Counted from the first letter of the stretch, positions 1-5,944 are shown. The stretch: 7,884 bases of DNA from Methanocorpusculum sp. (GCA_029987025.1 DALTWQ010000058.1:1-7884), one strand, 5' to 3'. Numbers and translations: made by a program. The notes: a model not told the origin generated them from the letters alone.

Positions 1-2
1 CA

Positions 3-350
3 TACACCGCACTTTCCATCGACAAAGATGAGAAGAAAGCAAAGAAGGCAGCAAAAATCGTTGCAGCATTCATTGCAGCAGGATCTCCGGAAGCACTTTT
101 ACAGCGCCACGGACTTGACCTCGGCAACGTTGCAAAGATCAAAGACGCACTTGCACGCTTTGACTTCAAGACTGTCAACGAACTTGTCGGAGACGCAGAA
201 CTGAACGCATTCACCATCTGCGGTACCCCGGACACTATCAGACAGAAGTGTGAAGACTTAACCAAAGCAGGCGTTACTCAGATCATCTTCGGTTCCCCGC
301 TTGGACCGGACATGACCACTTCTATCCGCCTCCTTGGCAAGATTATGTAA
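3..350 (+). CDS. mer: 5,10-methylenetetrahydromethanopterin reductase, C-terminal part (5' end outside window)
   Basis: Mer catalyses the reversible F420H2-dependent reduction of methylene-H4MPT to methyl-H4MPT, a cytoplasmic step of methanogenesis in the bacterial-luciferase-like (TIM barrel) superfamily. Only the last 115 residues are in the window, about a third of a family member of roughly 320-330 residues. Visible family features are the helical stretch AAFIAAGSPEALLQRHG, the segment ICGTPDTIRQKCEDL, and the ending QIIFGSPLGPD...RLLGKIM, which closely fits the Mer C-terminus as I recall it. The frame is open from base 3 to TAA at 348-350. All 15 alanine codons here are GCA, and aspartate is nearly always GAC, a bias expected of a very highly expressed gene. 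A hairpin and T tracts follow directly, so mer probably ends its transcript here. F420-dependent relatives of the same superfamily are the only realistic alternative. Confidence 0.93.
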   Translation, partial: YTALSIDKDEKKAKKAAKIVAAFIAAGSPEALLQRHGLDLGNVAKIKDALARFDFKTVNELVGDAELNAFTICGTPDTIRQKCEDLTKAGVTQIIFGSPLGPDMTTSIRLLGKIM

Positions 351-351
351 A

Positions 352-406
352 TTGGGTAATACCCAACTTACATTTTACGTAAAAGAGACTTTTTTAAGAC
401 TTTTTT
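352..406 (+). terminator. probable transcription terminator of mer
   Basis: Directly after the mer stop codon there is a perfect 6-bp hairpin, TTGGGT (352-357) with ACCCAA (361-366) and a 3-nt loop. It is followed by a 12-bp perfect palindrome TTTTACGTAAAA (373-384) and two copies of AGACTTTTTT (386-395 and 397-406), each ending in six T. Oligo-T tracts are the main termination signal in archaea, and two in tandem suit a highly expressed gene. Termination is inferred from sequence only. Confidence 0.7.
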
Positions 407-510
407 CCCAGACTATTCAGACAGGCTGCCTGTATCTCTCCGGCATATTATCTAAAACCGCTGATTCCATCAGCTGCTGCTGAACTCTCAACTCAGACAG
501 AAGCAGAAAC

Positions 511-520
511 AATCTATAGA
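511..520 (+). promoter_or_regulatory. possible TATA box for the lipoprotein gene
   Basis: The AT-rich element AATCTATAGA follows a purine-rich stretch (AGAAAC, 505-510) that could serve as a BRE. Its centre lies about 27 bases before the ATG at 543, which would put the transcript start at or just before the start codon (a leaderless or nearly leaderless mRNA). This agrees with the lack of a well-placed Shine-Dalgarno sequence. The assignment rests on position and base composition alone. Confidence 0.35.
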
Positions 521-542
521 GAGAAGACCTAATGTATGAATA

Positions 543-1100
543 ATGAAATCAAAAGCTGCCCTGGTGCTTGCTGCATGTATACTTCTCTCCGGGATCATCA
601 TTTCTGCAGGATGTATCAGCACATCTGAAGATGCCGGCACAACAGAAGAACCATCATTATTCGGGTCCTGGGTACTGAAGAGTGATACCAATATCACCCT
701 TACCATCGAAAAAGACGGCTCATACGGAGGAAAAGCACAGCTTAATCACTACGGCGGCACTCACTCTTATTCAGGAACTGAAACAGAACAGTGCGGACTT
801 CTGAATTTTACCAGCCTGATTCACACACTTCCGGATGAAAGTGCCCGGTATGCAGACACAGAAACCGGATACGACCGGTCATTTCATCCGGTATCTTACA
901 CAATATCACACCCCGAATCATCACTCATTAACAGCACTAATCACAGACTGATATATGTGTATGAAACAACCGGAGTTATGAACGCAGAAAACGCATTCTT
1001 CGCAGCATTTCCGCGTACAGCATATTACGTAATCTCAGACTCGGAACTCTCCCTTGCTGATGAATATGGAAATACTCTGCTTACCTTTATTAAGGTATGA
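543..1100 (+). CDS. predicted lipoprotein with a divergent META/HslJ-like domain
   Basis: This 185-residue protein is probably anchored on the outer face of the cytoplasmic membrane. Residues 1-23 form a signal peptide (K2, K4, then a hydrophobic core), ending in the lipobox ISAGC with C24 as the lipidated cysteine. A short Ser/Thr/Glu-rich linker (about 25-38) follows. From residue 39 the sequence tracks the META (HslJ) pattern: LFGSWVL at 39-45, LNHYGG at 67-72 where the family has a CNxYxG-type motif, and the C-terminal helix-strand unit NAENAFFAAF...LSLADEYGNTLLTF at 147-182. About 45-50 extra residues (about 94-143) sit between the two halves. Three N-glycosylation sequons are present (N50-I-T, N88-F-T, N130-S-T), as expected for an exported archaeal protein. 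The META assignment is from remembered family patterns, and its function is unknown. The next gene is on the same strand 110 bp away, with its own promoter-like element, so co-transcription is doubtful. Confidence 0.72.
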   Translation: MKSKAALVLAACILLSGIIISAGCISTSEDAGTTEEPSLFGSWVLKSDTNITLTIEKDGSYGGKAQLNHYGGTHSYSGTETEQCGLLNFTSLIHTLPDESARYADTETGYDRSFHPVSYTISHPESSLINSTNHRLIYVYETTGVMNAENAFFAAFPRTAYYVISDSELSLADEYGNTLLTFIKV

Positions 1101-1114
1101 GTCACTCTCTTTTT
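1082..1114 (+). terminator. possible terminator overlapping the end of the lipoprotein gene
   Basis: A perfect 6-bp hairpin, TACCTT (1082-1087) with AAGGTA (1092-1097) and a 4-nt loop, occupies the last codons before TGA at 1098-1100. A CT-rich stretch ending in five T follows at 1110-1114. The T run begins 13 nt after the stem, so this is not a textbook intrinsic terminator. In archaea the T run alone may be enough. Confidence 0.4.
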
Positions 1115-1182
1115 CAGGTCAGATAAGAATACTAAAACATCCGGGAGAGATACACATCTGAAAAGAATACATACTTGTAAGC

Positions 1183-1190
1183 CAAATATC
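1183..1190 (+). promoter_or_regulatory. possible TATA box for the site-2 protease gene
   Basis: CAAATATC lies about 24 bases (centre to start) before the ATG at 1211, the spacing expected for a leaderless transcript. There is no Shine-Dalgarno-like sequence in the CT-rich stretch 1191-1210. This spacing supports the ATG at 1211 as the start, rather than the GTG two codons upstream at 1205. Confidence 0.35.
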
Positions 1191-1210
1191 TTCTTACTTT
1201 CTTCGTGCCT

Positions 1211-2530
1211 ATGGACTTTCATTGGATGATTCCGGTAATTGCTGCGGTTATGGCGTATGCCTGCATCTGCTACTGGATAAAAACCAAAAATATCCTGCCG
1301 CACGTTTTTGCATTCACCGGCCCCTGTCTGATGATAAAGACGGAAAAAACCGCCTTCTTCGATAAACTTGCGCACCCGAAAAAACTCCTTATGGCGTATG
1401 CAAGCGCGGGAATTATTCTGACCGCCTTATCAGGCATCATCTTAACGCTGCTCTTTCTTGTTTCAGCAGTGCTGACGCTCATCTCTCCTCCGGAACCGGT
1501 TGCCGTACAGAACCTCTTTCTCATTCCCGGACTGAATGAGTACGTTCCGTCAACTATCGCGGTATGGCTCTCTCTGGTTCTTGCTCTTATCATTCATGAA
1601 GGAGGACACGGAGTGTTATCCCGCGTCGAAAACATCAGAGTGAAATCCACCGGTCTTTTAGCACTCGTTATACCAATTGGAGCATTTGTTGAGCCGGATG
1701 AAGAGGATGTCGAGAAGGCAAAACTCGGCACAAAACTCAGAATGTTTGCCGCAGGCATTACCAACAACCTTGTCTTCGGCGCAGTATGCCTTATCATCAT
1801 GTGCCTTCTCTTAGGCATGGTTGTCCCTGGCGCTCATCCGTATGTATATGGTATTTACGCGGGATTTCCTGCAGAAGAATCCGGCGTTCTTCCCGGAACA
1901 ATCATAACGGCGATAAATGATGTTCCGACATACACTCTGGAAGACATCTCTTTTGCCATGAACGGAACAAAAGCGGGAGATGTCGTCCGCCTAAACGGCG
2001 AGTACAGGGGCGAAGCCTGCACTTATGACATAACGCTTGCCGCAATTCCGCCGGAGCTTGCATCATCAGCGCTTACACCGGACGCCGGATTTATGGGAAT
2101 TTCATTCTCCGAACCTGAAACAATCATAGATTCCCTTACCGCACTGACGAAACCGGAATCACCTGCAGGGCTTGGAGCATCATTCCTTTACTTCCTTGTG
2201 CTTCCCTTCAAATCATTCGCAGGAATGGAGACGCTTTCTTTCATCACTGCAGACTCTCCGGACCCGGCAATTCTTTCCGCACCGTTTGAAGGATTCTGGG
2301 GGCTGATTCACTTCCTCTTCTGGTCAGCGTGGATTAATATTCTGCTCGGCACATTCAACGCTATACCCATCCGCGCATTTGACGGCGGACAGATGCTGAG
2401 AGAAATTCTGCGTTCGGCATACAAAAAACGGGGGCTTCCGGACGAAAATGCCCTCAAAGTCTGCAGCGGCATATCCCTTGCTCTAATTATGATTCTGGTG
2501 CTTTCAATAATTGTGCCGTATCTGTTTTAA
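1211..2530 (+). CDS. site-2 protease family (M50) intramembrane metalloprotease with PDZ domain
   Basis: This 439-residue polytopic membrane protein should be a zinc protease that cleaves substrates within or near the membrane. The zinc motif HEGGH is at 129-133 inside a hydrophobic helix (VWLSLVLALIIHEGGH). The second conserved site, NAIPIRAFDGG, has N383, P386 and the third zinc ligand D391. The segment RMFAAGITNN (177-186) matches the conserved post-catalytic helix start of this family. A periplasm-side PDZ-like domain spans about 211-280 (GFPAEESGVLPGT and following strands). Hydrophobic segments lie near 1-22, 58-92, 112-132, 146-160, 183-206, 321-337, 361-386 and 418-439. All key residues are present, so it looks active. 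I chose ATG at 1211; GTG at 1205 would add two residues. The substrate is unknown: bacterial relatives cut anti-sigma factors, which archaea lack. The gene ends 12 bp from a convergent gene. Confidence 0.9.
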   Translation: MDFHWMIPVIAAVMAYACICYWIKTKNILPHVFAFTGPCLMIKTEKTAFFDKLAHPKKLLMAYASAGIILTALSGIILTLLFLVSAVLTLISPPEPVAVQNLFLIPGLNEYVPSTIAVWLSLVLALIIHEGGHGVLSRVENIRVKSTGLLALVIPIGAFVEPDEEDVEKAKLGTKLRMFAAGITNNLVFGAVCLIIMCLLLGMVVPGAHPYVYGIYAGFPAEESGVLPGTIITAINDVPTYTLEDISFAMNGTKAGDVVRLNGEYRGEACTYDITLAAIPPELASSALTPDAGFMGISFSEPETIIDSLTALTKPESPAGLGASFLYFLVLPFKSFAGMETLSFITADSPDPAILSAPFEGFWGLIHFLFWSAWINILLGTFNAIPIRAFDGGQMLREILRSAYKKRGLPDENALKVCSGISLALIMILVLSIIVPYLF

Positions 2531-2549
2531 GAGTAAACGCACTCAAAAA
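2525..2549. terminator. possible bidirectional terminator between convergent genes
   Basis: The 12-bp gap between the protease stop (TAA, 2528-2530) and the stop of the minus-strand gene (TGA read from 2545-2543) carries GAGT (2531-2534) paired with ACTC (2541-2544). The stem is flanked by TTTT on the left and AAAAA on the right, so each strand has a short T run after the stem. The stem is only 4 bp, so the call is weak. The layout of a symmetric element shared by two genes is what makes it plausible. Confidence 0.35.
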
Positions 2550-3088
2550 TCATCATCCTCAAACCAGCCGGCGCTGGTCAGTGCGGCCCGTTTCTTTGCA
2601 CGCTGTAAATCACGGCCCGTTCCTTCCGGGATATTTCTTTCCTCAGCAATCTGCAGCGGCCTGATTGTTTCTGATGACACCGGCGCTTTTTTGAGGGACT
2701 GCTCCCTGGATTTACCGGTATCACCGAAATAACCGACCGGATACACAAACTGTTTTTCCCGGACGGCAGCTTCTTCTGCGGCGCGCACCTTATCTAAAAT
2801 ATCAGCGCCCGCGGGCGTCAGAGTAAATCCGTCAAGCCCGGTAATTTTGACGATAAAACCTTCCTGCGCAAGAGAAAGCAGCGTATCATCAAGCATTTTG
2901 TACGCTTCTGAAATGGTAATCTGCCCGCCGCCCGTGGTAACAAAACGCCGCAGATTTGCACGCATATGGTTTCCTTCGGCAATATGGCCGAGAAGCTTAA
3001 TCTCACTGCGGGACAGACGTTTTGCAGGAGACTCACCGCTGCTGCGCGGAATTTCTCTTCCAAAATCATCATACTGACGGCTTACCAT
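2543..3088 (-). CDS. unrecognised protein with probable winged-helix domain and acidic-aromatic C-terminal tip
   Basis: I do not recognise this 181-residue family. The start is set by a strong Shine-Dalgarno sequence, GAGGTGA (bases 3103-3097 on the minus strand), 8 nt before the ATG at 3088. The longer reading from GTG at 3100 would begin inside that sequence. After a polar N-terminus, residues about 24-98 look like a winged helix: helices at 27-38 (SRSEIKLLGHIA) and 60-76 (SEAYKMLDDTLLSLAQEG), then a strand-turn-strand, FIVKITGLDGFTLTPAG (78-94), typical of a wing. Residues 99-112 are a charged helix. A segment with FVYPVGYFGD (114-123) follows, then a low-complexity basic region and the ending AGWFEDDDF. 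There are no cysteines and no signal peptide. It is divergent from argH, 148 bp apart. A DNA-binding role or local regulation of argH-gatDE is inference only; it could equally be an RNA-binding or replication/repair accessory protein. Confidence 0.75.
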   Translation of the reverse strand: MVSRQYDDFGREIPRSSGESPAKRLSRSEIKLLGHIAEGNHMRANLRRFVTTGGGQITISEAYKMLDDTLLSLAQEGFIVKITGLDGFTLTPAGADILDKVRAAEEAAVREKQFVYPVGYFGDTGKSREQSLKKAPVSSETIRPLQIAEERNIPEGTGRDLQRAKKRAALTSAGWFEDDDF

Positions 3089-3096
3089 ACCTGAAC

Positions 3097-3103
3097 TCAC
3101 CTC
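3097..3103 (-). promoter_or_regulatory. ribosome binding site that fixes the start of the minus-strand gene
   Basis: Read on the minus strand this is GAGGTGA, complementary over seven bases to the usual archaeal 16S rRNA 3' tail (CACCUCC region). It lies 8 nt upstream of the ATG at 3088-3086. Because it contains the GTG at 3100-3098, that GTG cannot be the start when this site is used. Confidence 0.75.
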
Positions 3104-3137
3104 ACACAGATATATTCTATAATCAGACCCGGATACG

Positions 3138-3145
3138 TATATTGA
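3138..3145 (-). promoter_or_regulatory. possible TATA box for the minus-strand gene
   Basis: On the minus strand the AT-rich element CAATATAC (3145-3138) lies about 50 bases before the ATG. It would place transcript initiation near 3115 and leave a short leader holding the Shine-Dalgarno sequence. A second AT-rich element, AATATATC on the same strand (3116-3109), is also TATA-like, but initiation from it would fall at the start codon and remove the Shine-Dalgarno sequence. Confidence 0.3.
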
Positions 3146-3160
3146 TTACGCTTGACAGGG

Positions 3161-3180
3161 TGTTTTGGGGCATCAAAACA
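3161..3180. repeat. perfect 7-bp inverted repeat in the argH upstream region
   Basis: TGTTTTG (3161-3167) and CAAAACA (3174-3180) are exact reverse complements separated by 6 bp (GGGCAT). The element lies between two divergent genes. It could be a dimeric repressor/activator site or, if transcribed, a hairpin. Neither role is shown. Confidence 0.6.
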
Positions 3181-3203
3181 GATATTCATCCAATAACAAT
3201 ATC
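3181..3203. repeat. perfect 6-bp inverted repeat next to the first one
   Basis: GATATT (3181-3186) and AATATC (3198-3203) are exact reverse complements with an 11-bp spacer. Their centres are about one and a half helical turns apart. The arrangement begins immediately after the TGTTTTG/CAAAACA repeat, and the right arm overlaps an AT-rich element that could be the argH TATA box (CAATATCC, 3197-3204). An operator role is inferred from placement; short AT-rich repeats also occur by chance. Confidence 0.45.
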
Positions 3204-3236
3204 CCGTCACACGCCAAATAATACAACAGAATCGAC

Positions 3237-4712
3237 ATGGCAAAAGACCAGATACGAAAAGGACGGCTTGATGATGACCGCTCGACCGAGGTTGAAGCGT
3301 ACTTATCATCCATGACAGCCGACCGTGAAATTGCCGAATGCGATCTCCGGGTTGATATGGCGCATATCCTGATGCTCCATCACCAGCACCTGATAGATAC
3401 CGCATCCGCAAAGAAACTCCTGACCGCCCTTCAGAAGTACCTTGATGAAGGACTGCCTGAGGAGGCGTTTAATCCGGCGCACGAAGACATCCACGCAGGA
3501 ATCGAAGCTCAGCTGATTTCTGATGCAGGTGCTGATGCAGGCGGCAGAATGCATCTCGGACGCAGCAGAAACGACGAGGTTGCAACCTGCCTTCGTATGC
3601 GCACCCGTGAGTATATCTTAGAGATATTATCAGGCATTTTTGAGCTCAGACGTGCGCTCATTGACCGTGCAGACGAAAACACAGGCGTCATCATGCCCGG
3701 ATTTACGCACCTTCAGCATGCGCAGCCTACGACGCTTGCCCATTACCTCATGTCCTACGAAAACCTGTTCTCCCGCGACACAGGGCGTCTCTTTGACGCA
3801 TATACACGCGTGAACAGGTGCCCGCTCGGCTCTGCCGCGTTTGCCGGCACAGGATTCCCGCTGGACAGAGAACTGACTGCGTCTTACCTCGGATTCTCAT
3901 CACCGATGGAAAACAGTATGGACGGCGTTGCAAACCGTGACTTTATCACAGAAGTCATCTCCGCGCTTGCAATTCTTATGACAAATATCAGCCGTATGGC
4001 AGAAGAGCTTATTCTCTGGTCTTCAGCTCTTGTCCGTTTTGTCGTACTGGATGATGCATTCTGCTCCACCTCAAGCATTATGCCGCAGAAGAAAAACCCG
4101 GATACGCTTGAAATTATGCGGTCAAAGGCCGCTTATGTTACAGGCGAACTTACCGCCGCGCTTACACTCATCAAAGGTCTTCCGATGAGCTACAACCGCG
4201 ATCTGCAGGACTTAAACCCGCATCTCTGGCGCGCATGCAAAGAGACCGCAGCATCTGTTCCGATTCTGGCGCAGATTATCAGTACCGCAGTCTTTGACGA
4301 GGCGGTGATGAAGAAAAGCGCCAAAGCGGGAAACACCGGTGCTACCGAACTTGCCGATTCATTTGTGCGGGAGTTTAATCTGCCGTTCAGAACAGCACAC
4401 AACATCGTGGGCCGTGCGGTAAAACTCAACTCGTTCGACTTATCGGTAATCGATGAGATTGCACTTGAGTTTGCCGGATGCAGACTTTCGGAAAAAGGTC
4501 TGACGCAGGAGTTCATCGACAGAGTGCAGAACCCGAAAGAGATTGTAAAATCCAAAAAGACTCTGGGCTCTCCCAACCCGCGCCTTGTCAAAAAAGCAGT
4601 TGCGGAAGCAGATATCAGACTGGTGCAGGATGAAGTAACCAGCGATATGTTAAGCGATGAACTTGAATCCGCCTACACACGTATGAAAACCGCAACTGAG
4701 GAATTATCATGA
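3237..4712 (+). CDS. argH: argininosuccinate lyase
   Basis: ArgH splits argininosuccinate into arginine and fumarate, the last step of arginine biosynthesis. It works as a cytoplasmic homotetramer of the fumarase/aspartase superfamily. The protein has 491 residues, slightly longer than the usual 460-480. Conserved region 1 is GRSRNDEVAT (R109, R111, N112, D113). Region 2 is FTHLQHAQPTT with T157 and H158, equivalent to the catalytic-site Thr/His. Region 3, the superfamily signature loop, is STSSIMPQKKNPD, with the active-site serine in the S279-S280 pair. It reads STSS where many bacterial enzymes have TGSS. YNRDLQ, the substrate-side motif, is also intact, so the enzyme should be active. The ATG at 3237 has no Shine-Dalgarno sequence in the preceding 20 bases, which suggests a leaderless or very short-leader mRNA. 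The TGA at 4710-4712 overlaps the gatD ATG, making argH the first gene of a coupled operon. Confidence 0.97.
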   Translation: MAKDQIRKGRLDDDRSTEVEAYLSSMTADREIAECDLRVDMAHILMLHHQHLIDTASAKKLLTALQKYLDEGLPEEAFNPAHEDIHAGIEAQLISDAGADAGGRMHLGRSRNDEVATCLRMRTREYILEILSGIFELRRALIDRADENTGVIMPGFTHLQHAQPTTLAHYLMSYENLFSRDTGRLFDAYTRVNRCPLGSAAFAGTGFPLDRELTASYLGFSSPMENSMDGVANRDFITEVISALAILMTNISRMAEELILWSSALVRFVVLDDAFCSTSSIMPQKKNPDTLEIMRSKAAYVTGELTAALTLIKGLPMSYNRDLQDLNPHLWRACKETAASVPILAQIISTAVFDEAVMKKSAKAGNTGATELADSFVREFNLPFRTAHNIVGRAVKLNSFDLSVIDEIALEFAGCRLSEKGLTQEFIDRVQNPKEIVKSKKTLGSPNPRLVKKAVAEADIRLVQDEVTSDMLSDELESAYTRMKTATEELS

Positions 4713-5944
4713 CGTATCAGAACAGTGACCCCGTAACCGTCTCCTTCGCCGGACTTGAGATGAACGGTATCTATATCAATAAATCCGGCGAGAATGCGAT
4801 TGTAAAGCTGAAAAGCGGCTACAACATCTGCGTACCGGAAACATGCTGTGCACCGCGCAAGGATGAGACCGCAGCAGAAAAGCCTGCAGTAAAACCGGTT
4901 GAGCAGAATGAAAAACTGCCGCTGTTATCAATCATCTCTACGGGAGGAACTATTGCAAGCACCGTGGATTATCAGACCGGTGCAGTCTCTTCCAAGTTCA
5001 CCGCGGAAGATATTATCAGAAACATCCCGGAACTTGCAGGCATTGCCCGCTACCACACAGTCCAGCCGTACAACATCTTATCCGAGAACATGAACCCGCA
5101 GAAGTGGCAGGTCTTAGCCCGCACAATTGCATTCGAGATTGAAAACGGTTCCCAGGGTATCATTATTACACACGGAACCGACACGATGCTTTACAGCGCG
5201 GCAGCAGTGTCCTTCATGCTGGAAACACCGGTTCCGGTTATTTTCGTCGGCGCACAGAGAAGTGCTGACCGCCCGTCGAGCGACAACGCAATGAATGCCA
5301 TCTGCTCGGCAAAGGCAGGTATCTCCGACCTCGGCGAAGTGGTTGTCTGTATGCACGCAACATCAAGCGATACCGTCTGTGCTCTCCACCGCGCAACGCG
5401 CGTCAGAAAGAACCACACCTCCAGAAGAGATGCGTTCCAGAGCATCGGCCGTGAACCGGCTGCAACCATCGCTTATCCTGACGGGGAGGTTGTCTTTGCA
5501 GAGGACGCCGTCCGCCGCAACTCCTGCAAACTTGCGGTCAACGACAAGTTAGAGCCGCACTGCGGTCTTCTGACCTACTACCCGGGAATGAATCCGGCAG
5601 TCTTTGATGCCTTTACCGGCTACAAAGGTCTTGTAATCGCAGGAACCGGTCTCGGCCATACCGGTACCGACTGTATCCCGAAGATTAAGGCGCTGACTGA
5701 TGCAGGGTGTACGGTTGTAATGACCTCACAGTGTCAGGCAGGTTCTGTCTGCGACCGTGTTTATGAGACCGGACGCTATCTGCTTGATGCAGGCATAATT
5801 GAGGCCGGAAGCATGCTTCCTGAGGTTGCGCTTGTCAAACTGATGTGGGTTTTAGGCAACGCATCGGATAAAGCAGAGGTAAAAGCCCTTATGCAGAAGA
5901 ATCTCAAAGGGGAACTTGATGTTGATATCAGAGGTGAGGAGTAA
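4709..5944 (+). CDS. gatD: glutamyl-tRNA(Gln) amidotransferase subunit D (asparaginase-type)
   Basis: GatD is the ammonia-releasing subunit of the archaeal GatDE complex, which converts misacylated Glu-tRNA(Gln) to Gln-tRNA(Gln) in the cytoplasm. The protein has 411 residues. Residues 1-45 form the small beta-barrel N-terminal domain typical of GatD (NGIYINKSGENAIVKL). A Lys/Glu/Pro/Ala-rich linker runs to about residue 70, followed by the type I/II asparaginase fold. The catalytic signatures are STGGTIAS with T81 as nucleophile candidate, and HGTDTM with T157 and D158. K234 in RVRKNHTSRRDAF is the likely fourth catalytic residue. The N-terminal barrel, the RRDAF stretch and the adjacent gatE distinguish it from a plain L-asparaginase. 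Its ATG overlaps the argH stop by 4 nt (ATGA), with a GAGGA element (4698-4702) 6 nt upstream, so translational coupling is likely. Confidence 0.96.
   Translation: MTYQNSDPVTVSFAGLEMNGIYINKSGENAIVKLKSGYNICVPETCCAPRKDETAAEKPAVKPVEQNEKLPLLSIISTGGTIASTVDYQTGAVSSKFTAEDIIRNIPELAGIARYHTVQPYNILSENMNPQKWQVLARTIAFEIENGSQGIIITHGTDTMLYSAAAVSFMLETPVPVIFVGAQRSADRPSSDNAMNAICSAKAGISDLGEVVVCMHATSSDTVCALHRATRVRKNHTSRRDAFQSIGREPAATIAYPDGEVVFAEDAVRRNSCKLAVNDKLEPHCGLLTYYPGMNPAVFDAFTGYKGLVIAGTGLGHTGTDCIPKIKALTDAGCTVVMTSQCQAGSVCDRVYETGRYLLDAGIIEAGSMLPEVALVKLMWVLGNASDKAEVKALMQKNLKGELDVDIRGEE
5931..5937 (+). promoter_or_regulatory. strong ribosome binding site for gatE inside the end of gatD
   Basis: GAGGTGA sits within the last gatD codons, 6 nt before the gatE ATG at 5944, and is followed directly by a second purine block (GGAG, 5938-5941). 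The downstream ATG shares one base with the gatD stop (TAATG). Ribosomes finishing gatD can therefore reinitiate at once, which suits equimolar production of the two subunits. Confidence 0.7.

Noticed and set aside
1024..1033. Perfect palindrome ATTACGTAAT, sharing TACGTA with 376-381 and 3134-3139
   Set aside because: This copy is inside coding sequence. Three hits of a 6-bp palindrome in unrelated contexts over 7.9 kb do not make a convincing motif.
1205..1210. GTG at 1205 as start of the protease gene
   Set aside because: It adds only Met-Pro before an ATG and has no better ribosome site. The TATA-like element fits the ATG at 1211.
3089..3100. GTG at 3100 (minus strand) as start of the winged-helix-like gene
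   Set aside because: This GTG is part of the GAGGTGA Shine-Dalgarno sequence that serves the ATG at 3088, so it is unlikely to be the start.
3022..3315. 97-codon plus-strand frame across the divergent intergenic region
   Set aside because: It overlaps the start of the minus-strand gene and the argH start, and its translation (SPHTDIFYNQ and similar) has no domain signal. The region is better explained as regulatory.
4062..4095. ArgH signature loop reads STSS rather than TGSS, suggesting an inactive homologue
   Set aside because: The catalytic serine pair and MPQKKNPD are intact, T157/H158 are present, and as I recall the STSS form is common in archaeal ArgH, so activity is expected.
4190..4591. 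133-codon minus-strand frame opposite argH
   Set aside because: It is fully inside argH, has no ribosome site or family resemblance, and shows the composition of a shadow frame.
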